Shown here in pieces: positions 50,130-58,791 of a DNA stretch of 64,000 nt. The notes under the pieces were generated by a model that had not been told where the DNA came from, ran no database searches, and saw only the letters and a list, made by a program, of their open reading frames with translations. The stretch is from NCBI RefSeq assembly GCF_026017845.1, contig NZ_CP100416.1, forward strand, positions 10,262,081 to 10,326,080, written 5' to 3'. The stretch's first letter is position 1; every line of letters starts with the position of its first letter. The stretch is from Amycolatopsis mediterranei. GTDB lineage: Bacteria; Actinomycetota; Actinomycetes; Mycobacteriales; Pseudonocardiaceae. The position numbers and the translations under genes were made by a program.

Positions 50130-51602
50130 ATGGTCGAGCGGTTCAAGGTCGTGATCGTCGGCACCGGGTTTTCCGGGCTCGGCCAGGCGATCCAGCTCGA
50201 GAAGGCCGGCATCCGGGACTACGTGATCCTGGAGAAGGCCACCGAGGTGGGCGGTACCTGGCGCGACAACTCCTACCCCGGGTGCGCGTGTGACGTGCAG
50301 TCGCACATGTACTCGTTCTCGTACGAGCAGAACCCGGGCTGGTCACGGTCGTTCTCGCCGCAGCCGGAGATCTTCGGCTACCTCAAGCGTGTCGCGGACA
50401 AGTACCGGCTGCGCGAGAAGATCCGCTTCGGCGTGGAGCTGACCGGCGCCCACTGGGACGAGCGCGAGCGCCGCTGGACGGCGACCACCAGGGACGGCCG
50501 CGAGTTCGTCGCGCAGTTCCTCGTCTCCGGCGTCGGCGGCCTGCACATCCCGCAGATCCCGGAGCTGCCCGGGATCGCCGGCTTCAAGGGGCAGACCTGG
50601 CACTCCGCGCGCTGGAACCACGAGTACGACCTGCGCGGCAAGAATGTTGCTGTCGTGGGCACCGGCGCCAGCGCCGTCCAGTTCGTCCCGAAGATCGCAC
50701 CCGACGTCGCCGAGCTGACGCTGTTCCAGCGGACGCCGCCGTGGATCATGCCCAAGCCCGACCACGCCATGCCGTCGTGGGCGCAGACGCTGTTCAAGCG
50801 CGTCCCGGGCACCCAGCGGGCCTACCGCAACGCGCTGTACTGGCTGCTCGAAGCGCGGGCGATCGGCTTCAACGGCCACCCGGCGATCATGAAGGCCGGC
50901 GAGCTGATCGCGAAGCGGAACATCGCGAAGGGCATCAAGGACCGCGCGCTGCGCAAGAAGGTCACGCCGGACTACACGATGGGCTGCAAGCGCGTCCTGA
51001 TCTCCAACGACTACTACCCGGCGCTGGCCCGGCCGAACGTCGAGGTGAACACGTCCGGGATCAAGGAGGTCAAGGCGCACTCGATCGTCGACTCCGCCGG
51101 CGTCGAGCACGAGGTCGACGCGATCATCTACGGCACCGGCTTCAAGGTGACCGACGCGCTGGAGTACCTCGACATCACCGGCGTCGACGGCCGCAACCTC
51201 GCCAAGGAGTGGGCGAGCGAGGGCATGCGCACGCACAAGGGCATCACCGTGTCCGGCTACCCGAACCTGTTCTTCCTGCTCGGCCCGAACACCGCGCTGG
51301 GCCACAGCTCCGTGGTGTTCATGATCGAGTCGCAGGCGCGGTACGTCGTCGACGCCATCAAGCTCGCCGATTCGCGCGGGGCCGCCGCGCTCGACGTCCG
51401 GCCGGGCGTGCAGGACGAGTTCCAGCGGGAGATCCAGGACAAGCTGGTCAAGGGCGTCTGGACGCAGGGCGGCTGCAAGAGCTGGTACCTCGACGCCCAG
51501 GGCGTGAACCGGACGATCTGGCCGGGCTTCACCTGGCGCTACTGGCTGGAGACGCGCAAGGTCGACCCGGCCGACTACGAACTGTCCGGCCGGGCGTCGT
51601 GA
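50130..51602 (+). CDS. Flavin-containing monooxygenase, Baeyer-Villiger type
   Basis: The 490-residue protein has an FAD loop VVIVGTGFSGLGQAIQLEKAG, EKATEVGGTWRDNSYPGCACDVQSHMYSFSY, the Baeyer-Villiger fingerprint FKGQTWHSARWNH and an NADPH loop VAVVGTGASAVQFVP. It should insert oxygen into ketones, or oxidise heteroatoms, with NADPH and O2. GGAGG precedes the ATG by 8 bases. The palindrome cluster upstream suggests regulated expression. Two damaged genes follow with GTGA overlaps. Confidence 0.92.
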   Translation: MVERFKVVIVGTGFSGLGQAIQLEKAGIRDYVILEKATEVGGTWRDNSYPGCACDVQSHMYSFSYEQNPGWSRSFSPQPEIFGYLKRVADKYRLREKIRFGVELTGAHWDERERRWTATTRDGREFVAQFLVSGVGGLHIPQIPELPGIAGFKGQTWHSARWNHEYDLRGKNVAVVGTGASAVQFVPKIAPDVAELTLFQRTPPWIMPKPDHAMPSWAQTLFKRVPGTQRAYRNALYWLLEARAIGFNGHPAIMKAGELIAKRNIAKGIKDRALRKKVTPDYTMGCKRVLISNDYYPALARPNVEVNTSGIKEVKAHSIVDSAGVEHEVDAIIYGTGFKVTDALEYLDITGVDGRNLAKEWASEGMRTHKGITVSGYPNLFFLLGPNTALGHSSVVFMIESQARYVVDAIKLADSRGAAALDVRPGVQDEFQREIQDKLVKGVWTQGGCKSWYLDAQGVNRTIWPGFTWRYWLETRKVDPADYELSGRAS

Positions 51603-52120
51603 CGTCCGGGGACGAGCAGCTCGTCCTGCGCGCCCGGAACGTGAAGTTCGGGTGGCTGGGGATCATCGCCGCGATCGAGCACTACACCGCGTTCCTCGGC
51701 CAGTGGGTGCTCGACGCGCCCCTGGAGCACGCGGGCGCCGATCCGGTGATGCTGGACCTGCTGCGCTGGCACGGCGCCGAAGAGGTCGAGCACCGGTCGG
51801 TGGCGTTCGACCTGTTCGCCCACCTCGACGGGCGGTACGGGCGGCGGGTCCGCAGCATGGCGGCGGTGATACCGGTGCTGGCCTGGGTCTTCGCCCGCGG
51901 TACGCGATACCTGATGCGCACCGACCCGACCGCGCCCGGCCGGGCGTCGCTGCGCGGATACCGCCGGGCGGCGAAGCGGGGGCTGCTGCCGACCGGGCGT
52001 CAACTGCTGCGCGAGATCCGGCCGTACTTCCGCCGCGGCTACCACCCGTCCGAGACCGGGGACACCGAGCAGGCGGTGGCCTATCTGGCGAGTTCGCCCG
52101 CGGCCCGGGCGGCGGGGTGA
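51599..52120 (+). pseudogene. Metal-dependent hydrolase (PF10118 type) with internal deletion
   Basis: The frame is open for 173 residues. The N-terminus (SGDEQLVLRARNVKF) joins directly to the second half of the family (IIAAIEHYTAFLGQWVL, MLDLLRWHGAEEVEHRSVAFDLFAHLDG, AVAYLASSPAARAA). Intact relatives have about 280-300 residues. The lost part, roughly 110 residues between ARNVKF and the IAAIEHYTA helix, includes a metal-binding QEAxHA segment, while HGAEEVEH remains. The protein is therefore very probably inactive. It starts with a GTG overlapping the monooxygenase stop and formerly completed this operon. Confidence 0.78.
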
Positions 52121-53108
52121 CCCTCGGCCGGCCCACCCGGCTCGACGGCAGCGCGCGCACCGACCACCTGATGTCCACTTTGGTCGGCGTGGTGGCTGTT
52201 TACCGGCGTTTGTCGCAATTCAGCGGGAAGCGGCGGCCGCCCGTGCGCACAGTGGACCGGAACCTTTCGCTGGTCGTCGAAACAATCCGGCCCGAGGCCG
52301 ACGGCGTCGTGAGCCTGCGGCTCGCCAACGGCACCCCGCTGCCGGCCTGGCGACCGGGTGCGCACCTCGACCTGGTGCTGTCGTCCGGCCTGACCAGGCA
52401 GTACTCGCTTTGCGGCGACCCCGCCGACCGCGCGTGCTACCGGATCGCCGTCCGGCGGATCGGCGCCGCGTCGGGCGAAATCCACGCGCTCGCCGCCGGC
52501 ACCCGCGTCACCGCCCGGGGCCCGCGGACCGCGTTCCCGCTCGTCGGCGCCGGGCCGTTCCTCTTCGTCGCCGGCGGCATCGGGATCACCCCGATCCTGC
52601 CGATGGTCCGCCACTGCGTGGCCACGGGCGCGGACTGGCGGCTGGTCTACACCGGCCGCAGCCGCGCGTCGATGCCGTTCCTCGGCGAGCTGCCCGACGA
52701 CGAGCGCGTGTGGATCCGCCCGACACCGAGTACGGCATCCCGGCGTCGGGCGCCGAGCTCCTCGACGGTCTCCCGGACGGCGCGTCGGTCTACTGCTGCG
52801 GCCCGGTGGCGATGATCACCGGTGTCCGCGCCGACCTGGCGCTGACCACGGCCAAGGCCGTCCACTTCGAACGGTTCGCGCCGCCGCCGATGGTCGCCGG
52901 AGCGCCGTTCCAGCTGACTTTGCGCAGGTCAGGCCGGGTCCTCAAGGTGCCGGGCGACCGGACGGCGCTCGACGTCCTCCTGGCGGCCCGGCCCGGCACG
53001 CCGTACTCGTGCCGCCAGGGTTTCTGCGGGACCTGCGCGGTGCCGACGGCCGGTGGCGGAGCCATGCGGCTCTGCGTCGACCGCGGCACCACCGTGCTCG
53101 ACCTATGA
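52117..53108 (+). pseudogene. Flavodoxin/ferredoxin reductase with 2Fe-2S domain, frameshifted
   Basis: From the GTG at 52117 the frame gives a phthalate-dioxygenase-reductase-like FAD/NAD domain: VVSLRLANGTPLPAWRPGAHLDLVL, RQYSLCGDP, FVAGGIGITPILPMV, VYTGRSRASMPF, DDERVWIRP. At about 52720 one base is missing, and the sequence continues in another frame as DTEYGIPASGAELLDGLPDGASVYCCGPVAMI and ends YSCRQGFCGTCAV...RLCVDRGTTVLDL. The spacing from the third to the fourth Cys is only 12 residues, shorter than the usual near 29, so the cluster site is also damaged. It would have passed electrons to the monooxygenase group or a partner oxygenase. Confidence 0.85.
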
Positions 53109-53381
53109 CGGCAGCCAGGCGCCGATCACCGGCTTGAACTCGCGGACCGACCGCTGCGCGATGACCCCCTCCAGGAAGTACGGGTCCTGATCGAGCGTCT
53201 CCTTCAGGTGCGCCTCGTCGTCGGCCTGGTACAGCGTGATGCCGGCGGTGCCGTCGGCGAGCGGCCCGGCGACCGCGACGCGGCCCTCTCCGGCCAGCTT
53301 GGCCAGGAACTCGCGGTGGCGCGGCCGGACGTCCTGCAGCTTCTCCTGGACGTAGGTGATTTCGACGAGGAACCAGGCCAT
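53103..53381 (-). CDS. YCII-related (YciI) protein
   Basis: The 92-residue protein has the YCII fold: MAWFLVEITYVQEKLQDVRPRHREFLAKLAGEGRVAVAGPL and TLYQADDEAHLKETLDQDPYFLEGV, including the conserved His and Asp (RPRHREFL, DPY). Members resemble dimeric ferredoxin-like enzymes; one subgroup shows chlorophenol-pathway dehalogenase-like activity, but most are unknown. GGAGA lies 6 bases before the ATG at 53381. Its end overlaps the convergent reductase remnant by 6 bases. Confidence 0.85.
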   Translation of the reverse strand: MAWFLVEITYVQEKLQDVRPRHREFLAKLAGEGRVAVAGPLADGTAGITLYQADDEAHLKETLDQDPYFLEGVIAQRSVREFKPVIGAWLPS

Positions 53382-53581
53382 GTGGATCTCCGGGGTCGGC
53401 GCGGGCGGGACCCTGCCGACGCTACCCGTGTCACGGTTCTGTACCAGCATCCGATCTGTGGCACCGGCATCTGAACCCGATAGGCTGGGCGTGCGTCAGT
53501 ACCTGTGTGAGCGCTGTGAATACCGTGAACCTGCTGACGCGGCACACCGTGCAAACCGGGGTCGAGAACAGGCAGGGGTTC

Positions 53582-54154
53582 ATGCTCGAGGGCAATGCGG
53601 AACGCAGCGTCGAGGCGACCCTCGGCCACCTGCGGGTCATGGACGGTCCGGCCCCGGCGCAGGCGCCGACACCGCTGACCCTCGAAGACCTCTACCGCCA
53701 GCACCGCATGCGGCTGGTCCGGCTGGCGATTCTGCTGGTGGACGAGCCCGCGACGGCGGAAGACGTGGTCCAGGAGGCCTTCACCGGCCTGCACCGCAAC
53801 TGGAGCAGGCTCCGGGACGCCGCGGCCGCGGTCGGCTACCTGCGCACCGCGGTGGTCAACGGGTCGCGCAGCGTGCTGCGCCGCCGCAAGACGGCGCGTG
53901 AGTACGTGCCGCCGCACGCGGTGAACGCGCGCTCCGCGGAGAGCCTCGCGATGCTCTCCAGCGAGCACCAGGCCGTGGTCAGCGCGCTGTCGAAGCTGCC
54001 GCCCCGCCAGCGCGAAGTGCTGGTGCTGCGGTACTACGGCGGGCTGAGCGAGGCCGAGATCTCTGAGGCCGCAGGTATCTCCAAGGGTACCGTTAAATCG
54101 ACCGCCAGCCGGGCGCTCGAGGCACTCCAGAAGGCCATGCAAGCCCCACAGTGA
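53582..54154 (+). CDS. ECF/SigE-like RNA polymerase sigma factor
   Basis: The protein has about 190 residues with region 2 (LEDLYRQHRMRLVRLAILLVDEPATAEDVVQEAFTGLHRNW) and region 4 (LPPRQREVLVLRYYGGLSEAEISEAAGISKGTVKSTASRALEAL). I chose the ATG at 53582 because GGCAGGGG lies just upstream; in-frame starts at 53507 (GTG) and 53642 are possible. No anti-sigma gene follows; nagA is next. The control and targets are unknown. Confidence 0.85.
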   Translation: MLEGNAERSVEATLGHLRVMDGPAPAQAPTPLTLEDLYRQHRMRLVRLAILLVDEPATAEDVVQEAFTGLHRNWSRLRDAAAAVGYLRTAVVNGSRSVLRRRKTAREYVPPHAVNARSAESLAMLSSEHQAVVSALSKLPPRQREVLVLRYYGGLSEAEISEAAGISKGTVKSTASRALEALQKAMQAPQ

Positions 54155-54195
54155 CCCGGGTGGACCATTCCGATCACTGAGTCGTATCACCATGC

Positions 54196-54209
54196 TTGGT
54201 CCAGACCAA
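54196..54209. promoter_or_regulatory. DasR-type dre operator upstream of nagA
   Basis: TTGGTCCAGACCAA is a near-perfect palindrome and matches the dre consensus TGGTCTAGACCA with one change. It lies 37 bases before the proposed nagA start. DasR, a GntR-type repressor, uses such sites to shut amino-sugar genes and releases them on binding glucosamine-6-phosphate, so NagA would belong to that regulon. DasR is not encoded in the window. Confidence 0.85.
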
Positions 54210-54245
54210 TATATGCTGGGGTGCGTGAGAGGCGCCGGAGATTTC

Positions 54246-55397
54246 GTGATCATGGGCGGCCGGGTCGCCGCCCCGGACCGTTTACTCGACGACGGCTGGG
54301 TGGCCGTGTCCGACGGGCGGATCGCCGGCGTGGGTTCCGGGACCCCGCCGTCGGGCGAGCACGTCGACGTCGGTGGGGCACTGGTCGTGCCCGGGTTCGT
54401 CGACACCCACTGCCACGGCGGGGGAGGTGGCTCGTTCACCTCCCTCGATCCCGGGGAACTTCTGACGGCGGTGCGAGCGCACCGCCGTCACGGCACCACG
54501 ACCATGCTCGCCAGCCTGGTCTCGGACCCGGTGGACATCCTGCGTGAACAGGTCGCGGCGCTGCGTGAGCTCGTCCAGGACGGCGAGGTCGCGGGCATTC
54601 ACCTGGAGGGGCCGTTCATCTCGAAGGCCCGGTGCGGCGCGCACGACCCGGAGACGCTGCTCGAACCGGACACCGGCACGGTGGAGAAGCTCCTGCGCGC
54701 GGGCCAGGGCGCGATCCGGATGGTCACCATCGCCCCCGAGCTGCACGGCGGCGTGAAGGCCGTCCGCCAGCTGGCCGAGTCCGGCGTGATCGCCGCCATC
54801 GGGCACACCGACGGCGTCGAGGAGCAGCTGCTCCCGGCGATCGACGCGGGCGCGACGGTGGCGACCCACCTGTTCAACGGCATGCGGCCGCTGCACCACC
54901 GCGAGCCCGGCCCGATCGGCGCGCTGCTGGACGACGAGCGCATCACGATCGAGCTGATCTGCGACCTGGTCCACCTGCACCCGACGGTGGTCCGCCTCGC
55001 GGCGAAGCACGCGGGCCGCAATCGGACGGTCCTGATCACGGACGCGATGTCGGCCACCGACGCCGCGGACGGCCGCTACACGCTGGGCCGCCTCGAGGTC
55101 GACGTCCACGACGGCGTCGCCACCCTCGCCGACAACGGTTCGCTGGCCGGCAGCACCCTGACGATGGACACCGCCTTCCGCAATCTGGTCCGGGGTGCGA
55201 AACTCGGCATCCTCGACGCGGTGCACGCGACGTCGCAGCGGCCCGCGGAGCTGCTCGGCATCGCGGACCGGACCGGGATGCTGTGCTCCGGTTACCAGGC
55301 CGACATCGTGGTCCTCGACCAGGACCTGCGGCCGGCGAAGGTGTTGCGCCGGGGAGAATGGGTCGCCGAGGTGGGTACGGCTACCTTGAGTACGTAG
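54246..55397 (+). CDS. nagA: N-acetylglucosamine-6-phosphate deacetylase
   Basis: The 383-residue amidohydrolase begins MIMGGRVAAPDRLLDDGWVAVSDGRI and has VVPGFVDTHCHGGGGGSF, AGIHLEGPFIS, AAIGHTD, VATHLFNGMRPLHHREPGPIGALL and VLITDAMSATDAADGRY, the full NagA set with metal-binding Glu and His and the catalytic Asp. It removes acetate from GlcNAc-6-P, giving glucosamine-6-P. I chose the GTG at 54246 because GGAG lies 5 bases upstream and the dre operator lies upstream of it; a longer frame from 54192 would run through the operator. Confidence 0.94.
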   Translation: MIMGGRVAAPDRLLDDGWVAVSDGRIAGVGSGTPPSGEHVDVGGALVVPGFVDTHCHGGGGGSFTSLDPGELLTAVRAHRRHGTTTMLASLVSDPVDILREQVAALRELVQDGEVAGIHLEGPFISKARCGAHDPETLLEPDTGTVEKLLRAGQGAIRMVTIAPELHGGVKAVRQLAESGVIAAIGHTDGVEEQLLPAIDAGATVATHLFNGMRPLHHREPGPIGALLDDERITIELICDLVHLHPTVVRLAAKHAGRNRTVLITDAMSATDAADGRYTLGRLEVDVHDGVATLADNGSLAGSTLTMDTAFRNLVRGAKLGILDAVHATSQRPAELLGIADRTGMLCSGYQADIVVLDQDLRPAKVLRRGEWVAEVGTATLST

Positions 55398-55420
55398 GTG
55401 TTGCGAGCGGACGGGCGGAG

Positions 55421-55870
55421 ATGAGCGAGCCGAAGGACCCCGAGCAGCTGCTGGCGGACGCCCTTCGCGCGCAAGCCGTCTTCGCACCGCAGGTGTCGCC
55501 GCCGCCACCCAAGGCGTCCGACACGTCTTCGTCGTCACCCGCCGCTCCGGCTTCTTCGACGTCTTCGGGTTCGTCGGCTGCCTTGCCGGCTGGGGCTCGC
55601 GGGGCCGAGCCGGCCACCGACGCGGTCCCGACCAGCGCGATCAACGAGCTGCCCTCGGCGTACGGGCTGCTCTCCGGGGCGAGCGCGGACTCGCTGGAGC
55701 GCGAGCGCGCGGCCCTGGAGGCGGAGGCACCGACGACGTTCACCCCGCGTCCGCCGGAGCCGGAACCGGCGCGGACGTCGGCGCAGCTGCCCGCGTACTG
55801 GATCTTGTTGCTGGCGGTGCTGCTGGGACTCGCCGCGGGGTCCGTGGTCGGCCTGCTCACGCTGGTCTGA
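55421..55870 (+). CDS. Disordered protein with C-terminal membrane anchor
   Basis: The 149-residue protein is rich in Ser, Pro and Ala through residue 120 (PPPPKASDTSSSSPAAPASSTSSG), with a helical N-terminus (PKDPEQLLADALRAQAVFAP), and ends in one membrane helix (YWILLLAVLLGLAAGSVVGLLTLV). The tail-anchor layout leaves a flexible cytoplasmic segment. A GGAG sequence directly abuts the ATG, so spacing is poor. It follows nagA by 23 bases. I recognise no family. Confidence 0.65.
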   Translation: MSEPKDPEQLLADALRAQAVFAPQVSPPPPKASDTSSSSPAAPASSTSSGSSAALPAGARGAEPATDAVPTSAINELPSAYGLLSGASADSLERERAALEAEAPTTFTPRPPEPEPARTSAQLPAYWILLLAVLLGLAAGSVVGLLTLV

Positions 55871-55914
55871 CGGGTCTCAGTCACGACTCAGGGTGACCCT
55901 GTACCGTTTTCCAG

Positions 55915-56616
55915 GTGATTCTCGCCCAGAGCACGGTCAACACGATGTCGCTGCTGCCGTCATGGCTGGACCCGCAGCACCTGCTGAGCGGTCTGACGAC
56001 ACCGGTCATCGCGGTGCTGTGCCTGATCATCTTCATCGAGAGCAGCATCTTCCCGGTCCTGCCGGGCGATTCGCTGCTGTTCACGGCGGGCCTGTTCATC
56101 GCGAACGGAACGCTGAACGCCCCGTTGTGGCTGGTCTGCGTCCTGGTGACGGCGGCGGCCCTGCTCGGCAACGTGGCCGGCTACTACCTCGGCTACTTCG
56201 CCGGCCCGAAGCTGTTCAACCGCCCGGATTCGAAGTTCTTCAAGCGCGAGTACGTGGACAAGACGCACGAGTTCCTCGACAAGCACGGCCCGAAGGCGGT
56301 CGTGCTGGCCCGGTTCGTCCCGTTCGTCCGCACGTTCATCACGTGGATCGCGGGCATCGGCCGCATGGACCCGAAGCGCTACTTCACGTACACGGTCCTC
56401 GGCGGCATCCTGTGGGCCGCGGGCATCACGATCCTCGGATCGTTGCTGGGCAACATCGGGTTCATCCGGGACAACGTCGACGCGATCTTCGTGCTGATCG
56501 TGCTCGTGTCGGTGGTGCCGATCGCGCTGGAGTACCTGAAGTCGCGCCGCGAGAAGAAGGCGGTCGCGGAGGCGGATCCCGAGGTCACGCAGCGGATCCC
56601 GCGCATCAAGGAGTAG
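55915..56616 (+). CDS. DedA-family membrane protein
   Basis: The 233-residue protein has about five to six helices with the DedA motifs FIESSIFPVLPGDSLLFTAGLF, LGNVAGYYLGYFAGPKLF and AVVLARFVPFVRTFITWIAGIGRMDPKRY (the conserved Arg pair). DedA proteins are needed for membrane homeostasis, and some are undecaprenyl-phosphate or lipid flippases. The start is a GTG. Its 3' end overlaps the convergent vapC-like gene by 11 bases. A second DedA gene lies at the right end of the window. Confidence 0.9.
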   Translation: MILAQSTVNTMSLLPSWLDPQHLLSGLTTPVIAVLCLIIFIESSIFPVLPGDSLLFTAGLFIANGTLNAPLWLVCVLVTAAALLGNVAGYYLGYFAGPKLFNRPDSKFFKREYVDKTHEFLDKHGPKAVVLARFVPFVRTFITWIAGIGRMDPKRYFTYTVLGGILWAAGITILGSLLGNIGFIRDNVDAIFVLIVLVSVVPIALEYLKSRREKKAVAEADPEVTQRIPRIKE

Positions 56617-57022
56617 CCGGCCCGGCCGCACCCGGGCTGTCGGTCGGCAGCCCCAGCGCTTCGGCCACGGCCAGGAGGCGTTTGTCGTAGGTGACGAAGG
56701 ACGTCAGCTGCCTGCCGAACACGGCATGTGCGGTGGCGAGGTGGATGGCGTCCAGCGAGCGAAGGTCCGGCGAGGGGTAAGCGGCGGCGGTCCGGCGCAC
56801 CACGTCGTCGATTTCGTACTTGGCGACCCGGGCCATCACCGCGGGAACGTCGGTGAGCAATCCTGGGTCGCTCCGCAGGAGAGCCCGCGAAACTTCGACC
56901 TCGGCCAGCGTCGACGTGACGAGCACGGTGCCCTGCCGTTCGTCCAACCAGTCGACGAGCGCCGCACTTTCGGCCTCGTGCCGGATCAGCTTCACCAGGG
57001 CGGCCGTGTCCAGGTAGATCAT
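56606..57022 (-). CDS. PIN-domain toxin (VapC-like)
   Basis: The 138-residue PIN domain starts MIYLDTAALVKLIRHEAE with the first acidic residue (Asp5). It continues TSTLAEVEVSRALLRS (Glu), SPDLRSLDAIHLATAHAV (Asp) and SFVTYDKRLLAVAEALGL (Asp), the full acidic metal site of a Mg-dependent RNase. VapC toxins usually cut tRNA or rRNA. It overlaps the antitoxin gene by one base (TGATG), the standard arrangement. Confidence 0.9.
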   Translation of the reverse strand: MIYLDTAALVKLIRHEAESAALVDWLDERQGTVLVTSTLAEVEVSRALLRSDPGLLTDVPAVMARVAKYEIDDVVRRTAAAYPSPDLRSLDAIHLATAHAVFGRQLTSFVTYDKRLLAVAEALGLPTDSPGAAGPATP

Positions 57023-57294
57023 CAGTACCGTTCGTCGTCGCGCAGTTCGCGAACCAGTTCCCCGGCCTCGAGGTCGGTCCGGACGGGTCCGTGCGGGCGC
57101 GGCATCGGCCCGTTCACCGAGGCGGGGTGCAGCTTTCCCGAAGCGATCAAAGCCGAGACCGGACTGGGCTGCGCCGGGACGATACGGGCGATCACCGTGC
57201 CGCGTTCGGTGATCTCGACGTCCTCGCCGGCCTTCACCCTGGCGAGCACCCCGGCGGTGTCCTGGTTCAGCTCACGCACACCTACCTGATTCAC
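57022..57294 (-). CDS. Phd/YefM-type antitoxin paired with the VapC-like toxin
   Basis: The 90-residue protein starts MNQVGVRELNQDTAGVLARVKAGEDVEITERGTVIARIVPA, the prevent-host-death DNA-binding fold, followed by a flexible, charged toxin-binding tail (RTDLEAGELVRELRDDERY). It should neutralise the PIN toxin and repress the operon. The start is the GTG at 57294, just downstream of direct repeats that may be its operator. Confidence 0.9.
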   Translation of the reverse strand: MNQVGVRELNQDTAGVLARVKAGEDVEITERGTVIARIVPAQPSPVSALIASGKLHPASVNGPMPRPHGPVRTDLEAGELVRELRDDERY

Positions 57295-57304
57295 GGGAAC
57301 CAGT

Positions 57305-57324
57305 GTAGTACATGGGCGTAGTAC
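57305..57324 (-). promoter_or_regulatory. Direct repeats upstream of the toxin-antitoxin genes
   Basis: GTAGTAC occurs at 57305-57311 and 57318-57324, 13 bases apart, within the 32 bases between the antitoxin start and the end of the upstream oxidase gene. The first copy lies in TGTAGTACA, a palindrome around a central G. Antitoxins of this type often bind such sites. Confidence 0.45.
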
Positions 57325-57326
57325 CG

Positions 57327-58718
57327 CTACGTCATCGAGAACATCGAGCCCGGGTTGAACAGGTTCTCCGGGTCCAGCGCCCGCTTGATCTGCTGGTGCA
57401 CCCGCAGCCCCACCGGTCCGATCTCCCGCGCCAGCCACTCGCGCTTGATCTTCCCCACCCCGTGCTCCCCGGTCACCGTGCCGCCCAGGGACAGCCCCAC
57501 CTCGAGGATCTCGTCGAACGCGCGCTGGGCCCGCTCGAACTCGTCCGGGTCGTCCGGCTGGTACACGATCGTCGGGTGCATGTTGCCGTCGCCGGCGTGG
57601 CCGACCACGGCGATGCGCAGGCCCACCTCGGAACTGATCTTCTCGCACCCGCGGATCAGCTCGGCGATCCGCGTCCGCGGCACGCAGACGTCGTCGGTCA
57701 GCCACAGCCCGTACGTCTCCAGCGCCGTGAGCACCACGCGGCGGGCGTGCAGGAGCATCCGGCCCTCTTCCAGGTCCTCGGTCGTGTACGCCAGGTCCGC
57801 GCCGCAGTCCAGGCAGATCTGCTCCAGCGCCGCCAGCTCGCGGCGGGCCACCTCGCCGCCGGCGTCCGACTGGCCGATCAACAGCGCCTGGCAGTCCGAC
57901 CCCGCGCCCAGGTCCGTCTTCAGGTACGCCTCCGACGCCTTGATCGAGGACGCGTCCATGATCTCCAGCAACGACGGCACGAGACCTTCGCGCACCACCC
58001 TGGCGACGGCCTCCCCCGCGGCTTCGGTGGTGCCGAAGCCCGCGACCAGCGTCGCCGGGGCCTGGGGCAGCGGCTTGAGCTGGACCGTGGCCTGCGTGAT
58101 CACGCCGAGCGTGCCCTCGCTGCCCACGAACAGCCGCGCCAGGTCGTAGCCCGCGACGCCCTTCACCGTGCGGCGGCCGGTCTTCAGCAGCGATCCGTCG
58201 GCCAGGACGACCTCCAGGCCGAGCACCGAGTCCGTCGTCACGCCGTACTTCACGCAGCAGAGACCGCCGGCGTTGGTCGACAGGTTGCCGCCGATCGTGC
58301 ACCAGTCGTAGCTGGACGGATCCGGCGGGTAGAACAGCCCGTGCTTCTCCACCGCGTTGCGGAAGTCCAGGTTGACCACGCCCGGCTGCACGACCGCCAG
58401 CCGGTTGCCCGCGTCGATCTCGACGATCTCGTTCAGCTTGGTCAGCGACAGCGTGACGCAGCCGTCGATCGCGTTCGCCGCACCGGACAGGCCGCTGCCC
58501 GCCCCGCGCGGCACGATCGGCACCTTGGCCTCGGTGCAGGCCTTGACGACGGCCTGCACCTCCGCGGCGTTCGCGGGCAGGACGACGGCGAGCGGTGTGC
58601 CCGAGGGCGCCAGCGGCATCATGTCGCGCGCGTAGGAGGCGGTGACGTCGGAGTCGGTGAGCACGGCGCCCTTGCCGAGCAGGTCCCGGAGCCGGGTGAC
58701 CAAAGCTTCGTTGCTCAT
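57327..58718 (-). CDS. FAD-linked oxidase (GlcD/D-lactate dehydrogenase type)
   Basis: The 463-residue flavoprotein has an N-terminal PCMH FAD domain (VPIVPRGAGSGLSGAANAIDG, YPPDPSSYDWCTIGGNLSTNAGGL, GYDLARLFVGSEGTLGVIT) and a C-terminal FAD-oxidase_C domain (VVGHAGDGNMHPTIVY, GGTVTGEHGVGKIKREWL, LDPENLFNPGSMF). It oxidises a 2-hydroxy acid such as glycolate or D-lactate. No GlcE or GlcF gene is adjacent. The ATG at 58718 gives the standard start. Confidence 0.9.
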   Translation of the reverse strand: MSNEALVTRLRDLLGKGAVLTDSDVTASYARDMMPLAPSGTPLAVVLPANAAEVQAVVKACTEAKVPIVPRGAGSGLSGAANAIDGCVTLSLTKLNEIVEIDAGNRLAVVQPGVVNLDFRNAVEKHGLFYPPDPSSYDWCTIGGNLSTNAGGLCCVKYGVTTDSVLGLEVVLADGSLLKTGRRTVKGVAGYDLARLFVGSEGTLGVITQATVQLKPLPQAPATLVAGFGTTEAAGEAVARVVREGLVPSLLEIMDASSIKASEAYLKTDLGAGSDCQALLIGQSDAGGEVARRELAALEQICLDCGADLAYTTEDLEEGRMLLHARRVVLTALETYGLWLTDDVCVPRTRIAELIRGCEKISSEVGLRIAVVGHAGDGNMHPTIVYQPDDPDEFERAQRAFDEILEVGLSLGGTVTGEHGVGKIKREWLAREIGPVGLRVHQQIKRALDPENLFNPGSMFSMT

Positions 58719-58791
58719 GGCCTCATCGTAAGCCCGGACAGTCCGCACTGCGGAAATCTTCTTTCGAAACCAGCCGAATCGGAGCAGTGGG

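Noticed and set aside
52117..52815. Programmed frameshift in the reductase gene
   Set aside because: The site at about 52720 (CCGCCCGACACC) has no slippery heptamer or following pseudoknot that I can see, and the 2Fe-2S loop is also shortened, so simple decay or a sequencing error is more likely.
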